From the NCBI GenBank assembly GCA_020343635.1, contig CP070804.1:620442-629684 (forward strand): 9,243 bases of DNA, written 5' to 3'. The DNA is from Candidatus Aenigmatarchaeota archaeon (GTDB lineage: Archaea; Aenigmatarchaeota; Aenigmatarchaeia; QMZP01; JAFGSV01). The notes below the pieces were generated by a model. The model was not told the origin of the DNA and did no database searches. It was given only the letters and a program-made list of their open reading frames with translations. The position numbers and the translations under genes were made by a program. Positions 6,217 to 9,243 of this stretch are shown piece by piece (positions within the stretch are counted from its first letter, which is position 1; the number at the start of each line of letters is the position of its first letter).

Positions 6217-8868
6217 TCACGCGAAAACGGCTATGTCTGCCAGTCCCGACTCAGTTGAGAAGCTCAGTGAACCACCGCACTCGCATTTACCTACCAAGGG
6301 AGGCATCCTGTACTGCCTGCTGCATGTAGGACACAGAAAGCCATTAACTTCGTTCATGTTCACCCTTTTTGGCTCTGGTGAAAGCTTTTTATGGTTGTTT
6401 ATAGCATCCATGAGGCCCATCTGGCGCCCCAACCCCAGCAGCTCTTCCTTGCTGACGCCTATGGCTTCGAATATCCTTTCCAGCGGAGGAAGGAGCTGGT
6501 TGTCTATGTAGTACCTCGAATCGATTCCTATGCCCTTCTCCTTAACATATGCTGGATCTTCAGCCCTTTTGGACAGCATCTCCATGCCCTTGACTATCAC
6601 GTAGCTTATCCTGTCACCTGTTCCCGGTATGTCCATCTCGTTCCTCTGTTTCATCTTCTTTATGACCTCGACATGCGGCTGTATGCCGGCATAGTTCTCA
6701 GGTCTCCTTGTCAGGGTCTTCGTAATAACGAGCTTTTCCACGTCTATGTCACCCTTCAGTAGATCGTTAACGACGGCCTTGAAGTGGTTCACCGCCTCCT
6801 TCACATCGTTCTTCTTCAGTATGATTTCTATTATATCCTTCATGGTTTCACCTGTCAGTTCGCACCAGTCTCTCCGCACGGTCTCTATGCCCTTCATTAC
6901 TATATCATCATGCCATTCCCCGTCTCTGCCCTTCTGAATTGACCAGCCCATGTACCTCTTCTTTGTGAGCGGAAGGAACCTTTTGAATACCTTCTCGAAC
7001 TCCAGCTCCATTACACCCGGCAACATTTCGGTCATCTTCTCAGCGACATCCTTGCCTATTTTCGTGGCTTCATCCATGTCATCTGTAGGAACCTTTATCA
7101 TCACGGAATCGGTGTCACCGTAAACGACTTCGTAGCCGAACTCATCCTCCATAATCTTAACGGTCTTGTGAATGGTGTCCCTTCCCAGCGCGGTTACGGA
7201 GCTGGCTATCGCCACGTTGTGTATCTTGGCCCTTGAATAGCCGAAATAACCGTAAAACGCATTGGCCATTATCTTTATGGCAAGCTGCTTCATGTTGAGG
7301 GAATTCCTAATCTTCTCATCCTCAACGTCCTTAAGCTGCTTCTTTACCATGCTCCTCTCTTTCATGAGATTCTCCAGTATTCTCGGTATTATGCCGTACC
7401 TCACCTCCTTCTTCACGAACTTGGATCCTGAGGGGGTGGTTATGTGCTCCACTTTATCACCGTCCATGAGCAGCGTCGTCGGGCATATGTTGTAGGTGCG
7501 TATAAGTGACGGATACATAGACTTGAAGTCGAAAACCAGGACCATTGAATGCAGACCCTTCTTGGGCTCTATTACCAGACCACCCTTCAGGTCACTCTCC
7601 ACACCATTCTTTTCGTTCCCGCTCTCATTGTACCTTTCGTTGCTCTTGGTAGGGATTACATAACCTTCCTTGTTGAACTCCCTGAGGAAGTAGTTCTCTA
7701 TCCTCTGGCTTTCCCCCCCTTCGAGTATGTCATTGGGCAGTGAACCAGATATCTTGGAGAGCGCCACGAACTTGTCCAGCAAGTTTAGCTTCAGCAGAAG
7801 ATTAAGTGCGAGCTCGCTGTCCCTTCTGCAATAATTGACGAGCTTCATGAACTGTTCCTGATTACCGTTCCATAACGCGGCTATTTCGGACTTCTTAACG
7901 TCATGCTTCTCCTCCCCAAGCAATTCCTTCGCGACGAAGTCCAGTCCGTACCGCTTCAGGTTCCAGCCCTTCTTAACGAGACTGAAGGTGTCGGCTATTA
8001 CCCTCCCTGTTATGCTTGTTCTGTGCCTTCCTGCGAACAGGTCGTCCCTGACGCTCTTTGTCACGCAGCGTCCGAAAACGGGTCTCACCTTGTTCTTCTC
8101 CATCCTCTTCAGTATGTAGGGCAGGTCATAGCCCACTATATTGAAACCTGTTATGACGTCGGAATCATGCTCCTTTATTATCTCGATGAACCTCTCGAGC
8201 ATTTCTTTCTCGCCTCCCAGTACCTCGACTCCGTCACCTGATCTTGTAGAGAGAACCATGGACTGCATTTTCCTGTAATTCGGCCTGAAGTTCATAGCTA
8301 TCATGATGACAGGATCTTTCTCGGGATCGGGAACAGCCCCCTTCTCTGAAGAGACAGTCTCTATGTCAAAGGAGATATACTTAAGCGGGGCGTCCTCATA
8401 CTTATCCATCACCTTGAAATCCTTTATCTGGACCAGTTTCTTGGCAGAGACACTTGTCGTGTTTATACCGTTTTCCTGCTCGGTCATTATCCATTTCATG
8501 CCGCCCACATTGGAATCGTTCATCCACCTGTACTTGAAAAGAATATCAGCCTCGTATATTTCTACGCCCATTGACCTGAGGGCCTCTCTCACTTCTACGG
8601 TCTTTCCCGGGTCCCGCAAAGTTATCTTATGGACGTCTCTCGGTTCCTGGAATCCTACCGGCAACATCCTCTTCACCTTCTCAACTGAGACCACATGGGG
8701 CATCCCCTCCAGTTTCCCTTCTATATCATCATCACCAGCATAGAAATAGGGCATGAATCCCTCATAAAAGCCGCAGACGCTCTTGCCGTCTGACTCCTTT
8801 CCGAATATCCTTATTACCGGCTTCTCATTGACCATCACGTAATCTACGTCAAGTACCTGGAACTCCAT
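6217..8868 (-). CDS. polB: Family B DNA polymerase with 3'-5' exonuclease and C-terminal zinc-type module
   Basis: I chose the ATG at 8868 (883 residues) because MEFQVLDVDYVMVNEKPVIR matches the usual archaeal PolB N-terminus; a GTG at 8913 would add 15 atypical residues. From that start, proofreading motifs are intact: FDIET (167-171), GFNIVGYDLPYI (241-252) and YCRRD (346-350). Polymerase motifs are also intact: A DFKSMYPSL (447-455), B KIMANAFYGYFG (532-543), C YGDTDS (583-588) and TKKRYMG (635-641). P76 and V79 (EPRDVHKI) align with residues of the uracil read-ahead pocket in Pyrococcus Pol. The tail has C846-x2-C849-x12-C862-x-C864, a likely zinc site absent from the shorter Pyrococcus-type enzyme. 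The gene converges on the putative origin and diverges from nac. Confidence 0.96.
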   Translation of the reverse strand: MEFQVLDVDYVMVNEKPVIRIFGKESDGKSVCGFYEGFMPYFYAGDDDIEGKLEGMPHVVSVEKVKRMLPVGFQEPRDVHKITLRDPGKTVEVREALRSMGVEIYEADILFKYRWMNDSNVGGMKWIMTEQENGINTTSVSAKKLVQIKDFKVMDKYEDAPLKYISFDIETVSSEKGAVPDPEKDPVIMIAMNFRPNYRKMQSMVLSTRSGDGVEVLGGEKEMLERFIEIIKEHDSDVITGFNIVGYDLPYILKRMEKNKVRPVFGRCVTKSVRDDLFAGRHRTSITGRVIADTFSLVKKGWNLKRYGLDFVAKELLGEEKHDVKKSEIAALWNGNQEQFMKLVNYCRRDSELALNLLLKLNLLDKFVALSKISGSLPNDILEGGESQRIENYFLREFNKEGYVIPTKSNERYNESGNEKNGVESDLKGGLVIEPKKGLHSMVLVFDFKSMYPSLIRTYNICPTTLLMDGDKVEHITTPSGSKFVKKEVRYGIIPRILENLMKERSMVKKQLKDVEDEKIRNSLNMKQLAIKIMANAFYGYFGYSRAKIHNVAIASSVTALGRDTIHKTVKIMEDEFGYEVVYGDTDSVMIKVPTDDMDEATKIGKDVAEKMTEMLPGVMELEFEKVFKRFLPLTKKRYMGWSIQKGRDGEWHDDIVMKGIETVRRDWCELTGETMKDIIEIILKKNDVKEAVNHFKAVVNDLLKGDIDVEKLVITKTLTRRPENYAGIQPHVEVIKKMKQRNEMDIPGTGDRISYVIVKGMEMLSKRAEDPAYVKEKGIGIDSRYYIDNQLLPPLERIFEAIGVSKEELLGLGRQMGLMDAINNHKKLSPEPKRVNMNEVNGFLCPTCSRQYRMPPLVGKCECGGSLSFSTESGLADIAVFA

Positions 8869-9009
8869 GAAAAAGTCACTGAATATGAAATTGACGTCAA
8901 CAAATAAAAACACAAGTGCACTTTGTTGGATATAATGTAAAGGTTCTTTTCGAGTCTAGTAATTCCAGCCTGAAGAAGCATTTTTAAACCAGACCAACAA
9001 TTCTTTGTC
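8869..9009. promoter_or_regulatory. Divergent polB/nac promoter region with two palindromes
   Basis: For nac (+), CATTTTTAAACC (8979-8990) is a clear TATA box whose centre lies about 25 bp before the ATG at 9010, so the mRNA is probably leaderless. For polB (-), a TTTTTATTT box (complement of 8902-8910) would give a leader of about 12 nt; TTACATTATAT (complement of 8930-8940) is an alternative. Two perfect 10-bp palindromes, TTGACGTCAA (8891-8900) and AAGTGCACTT (8914-8923), sit on either side of the first polB box. CAACAAA (8898-8904) and TTTGTTG (8922-8928) form a further inverted repeat. These are operator candidates. Confidence 0.5.
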
Positions 9010-9243
9010 ATGAGAATAAACCCCCGCCAGATAGAGAAAGCCATGAAGCAGATGGGAATGAAGTCCGAGCAGATAGATGCCGAGGAAGTCATAATCAAGA
9101 CCCCGGAGAAGGACATAGTCATCAGCAACCCGAACGTCACGCTTGTCAATGCCATGGGCCAGCAGTCCTATCAGATAGTTGGCGACGCCGAAGAGAGACC
9201 GAAGGAGAAGTTCAGCGCCGATGACGTCAAAATGGTAGTTGAC
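9010..9243 (+). CDS. nac: Archaeal nascent polypeptide-associated complex protein (3' partial)
   Basis: The frame from the ATG at 9010 stays open to the window edge (78 codons). It begins MRINPRQIEKAMKQMGMK, followed by IDAEEVIIKTPEKDIVISNP and NVTLVNAMGQQSYQIVGDAE, the hallmark of archaeal NAC, a homodimeric ribosome-associated chaperone related to eukaryotic NAC-alpha. The NAC beta-barrel domain is essentially complete. The C-terminal UBA domain, usually about 40 residues at the end of a protein of ~110-120, is cut off after its approach (KFSADDVKMVVD). A TATA box centred about 25 bp upstream of the start supports this ATG and a leaderless transcript. Confidence 0.95.
   Translation, partial: MRINPRQIEKAMKQMGMKSEQIDAEEVIIKTPEKDIVISNPNVTLVNAMGQQSYQIVGDAEERPKEKFSADDVKMVVD

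Noticed and set aside
8869..8913. Extension of polB to the GTG at 8913
   Set aside because: The extra 15 residues are unlike known PolB N-termini, the ATG at 8868 gives the canonical MEFQVLDVDY start, and the extension overlaps the likely promoter box and palindromes.

Overview
The window is archaeal, most likely from a euryarchaeote or a DPANN lineage. The evidence is an Orc1/Cdc6 initiator, a PolD small-subunit (DP1) relative, a family B DNA polymerase, an archaeal NAC protein, PGF-pre-PGF surface domains, and TATA boxes of the TTTTTAAA type without strong Shine-Dalgarno sequences. I cannot place it more precisely from the sequence alone.

Layout: (1) 1-2470 holds two tandem surface-protein genes. 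The first is cut by the window edge and has DxDxDG (thrombospondin type 3-like) tandem repeats. The second has a signal peptide and a cohesin-like domain. Both then carry a PGF-pre-PGF domain and the same C-terminal membrane anchor, and their last 200 bp are almost identical DNA. (2) 2598-5963 is a tight three-gene unit: cdc6/orc1, a shortened DP1 relative that has lost every visible phosphoesterase metal motif, and a TctA/DUF112-type membrane protein. The gaps are 14 nt and 1 nt. (3) 5964-6216 is a non-coding gap between convergent genes. It holds two 13-bp-identical repeats, each joined to a C4/G4 block, which look like origin recognition boxes (ORBs), so this is a candidate replication origin. 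(4) 6217-8868 on the minus strand is a full-length family B polymerase with intact exonuclease and polymerase motifs and an extra C-terminal four-cysteine module. (5) 8869-9009 is a divergent promoter region with two 10-bp palindromes around a TATA-like box. (6) 9010 to the end is the start of the nac gene.

The replication genes form a coherent island: initiator, putative binding sites for it, a replicative polymerase and a polymerase B-subunit relative. The most unusual element is the DP1 relative. It keeps the N-terminal helical segment, the OB-fold and the C-terminal strand region of DP1, but the nuclease core is deleted or eroded. That parallels eukaryotic B subunits, which are inactive DP1 homologues that bind the cysteine-rich C-termini of family B polymerases. 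The nearby PolB has such a cysteine-rich tail, so an archaeal PolB/dead-DP1 partnership is a testable but unproven idea.
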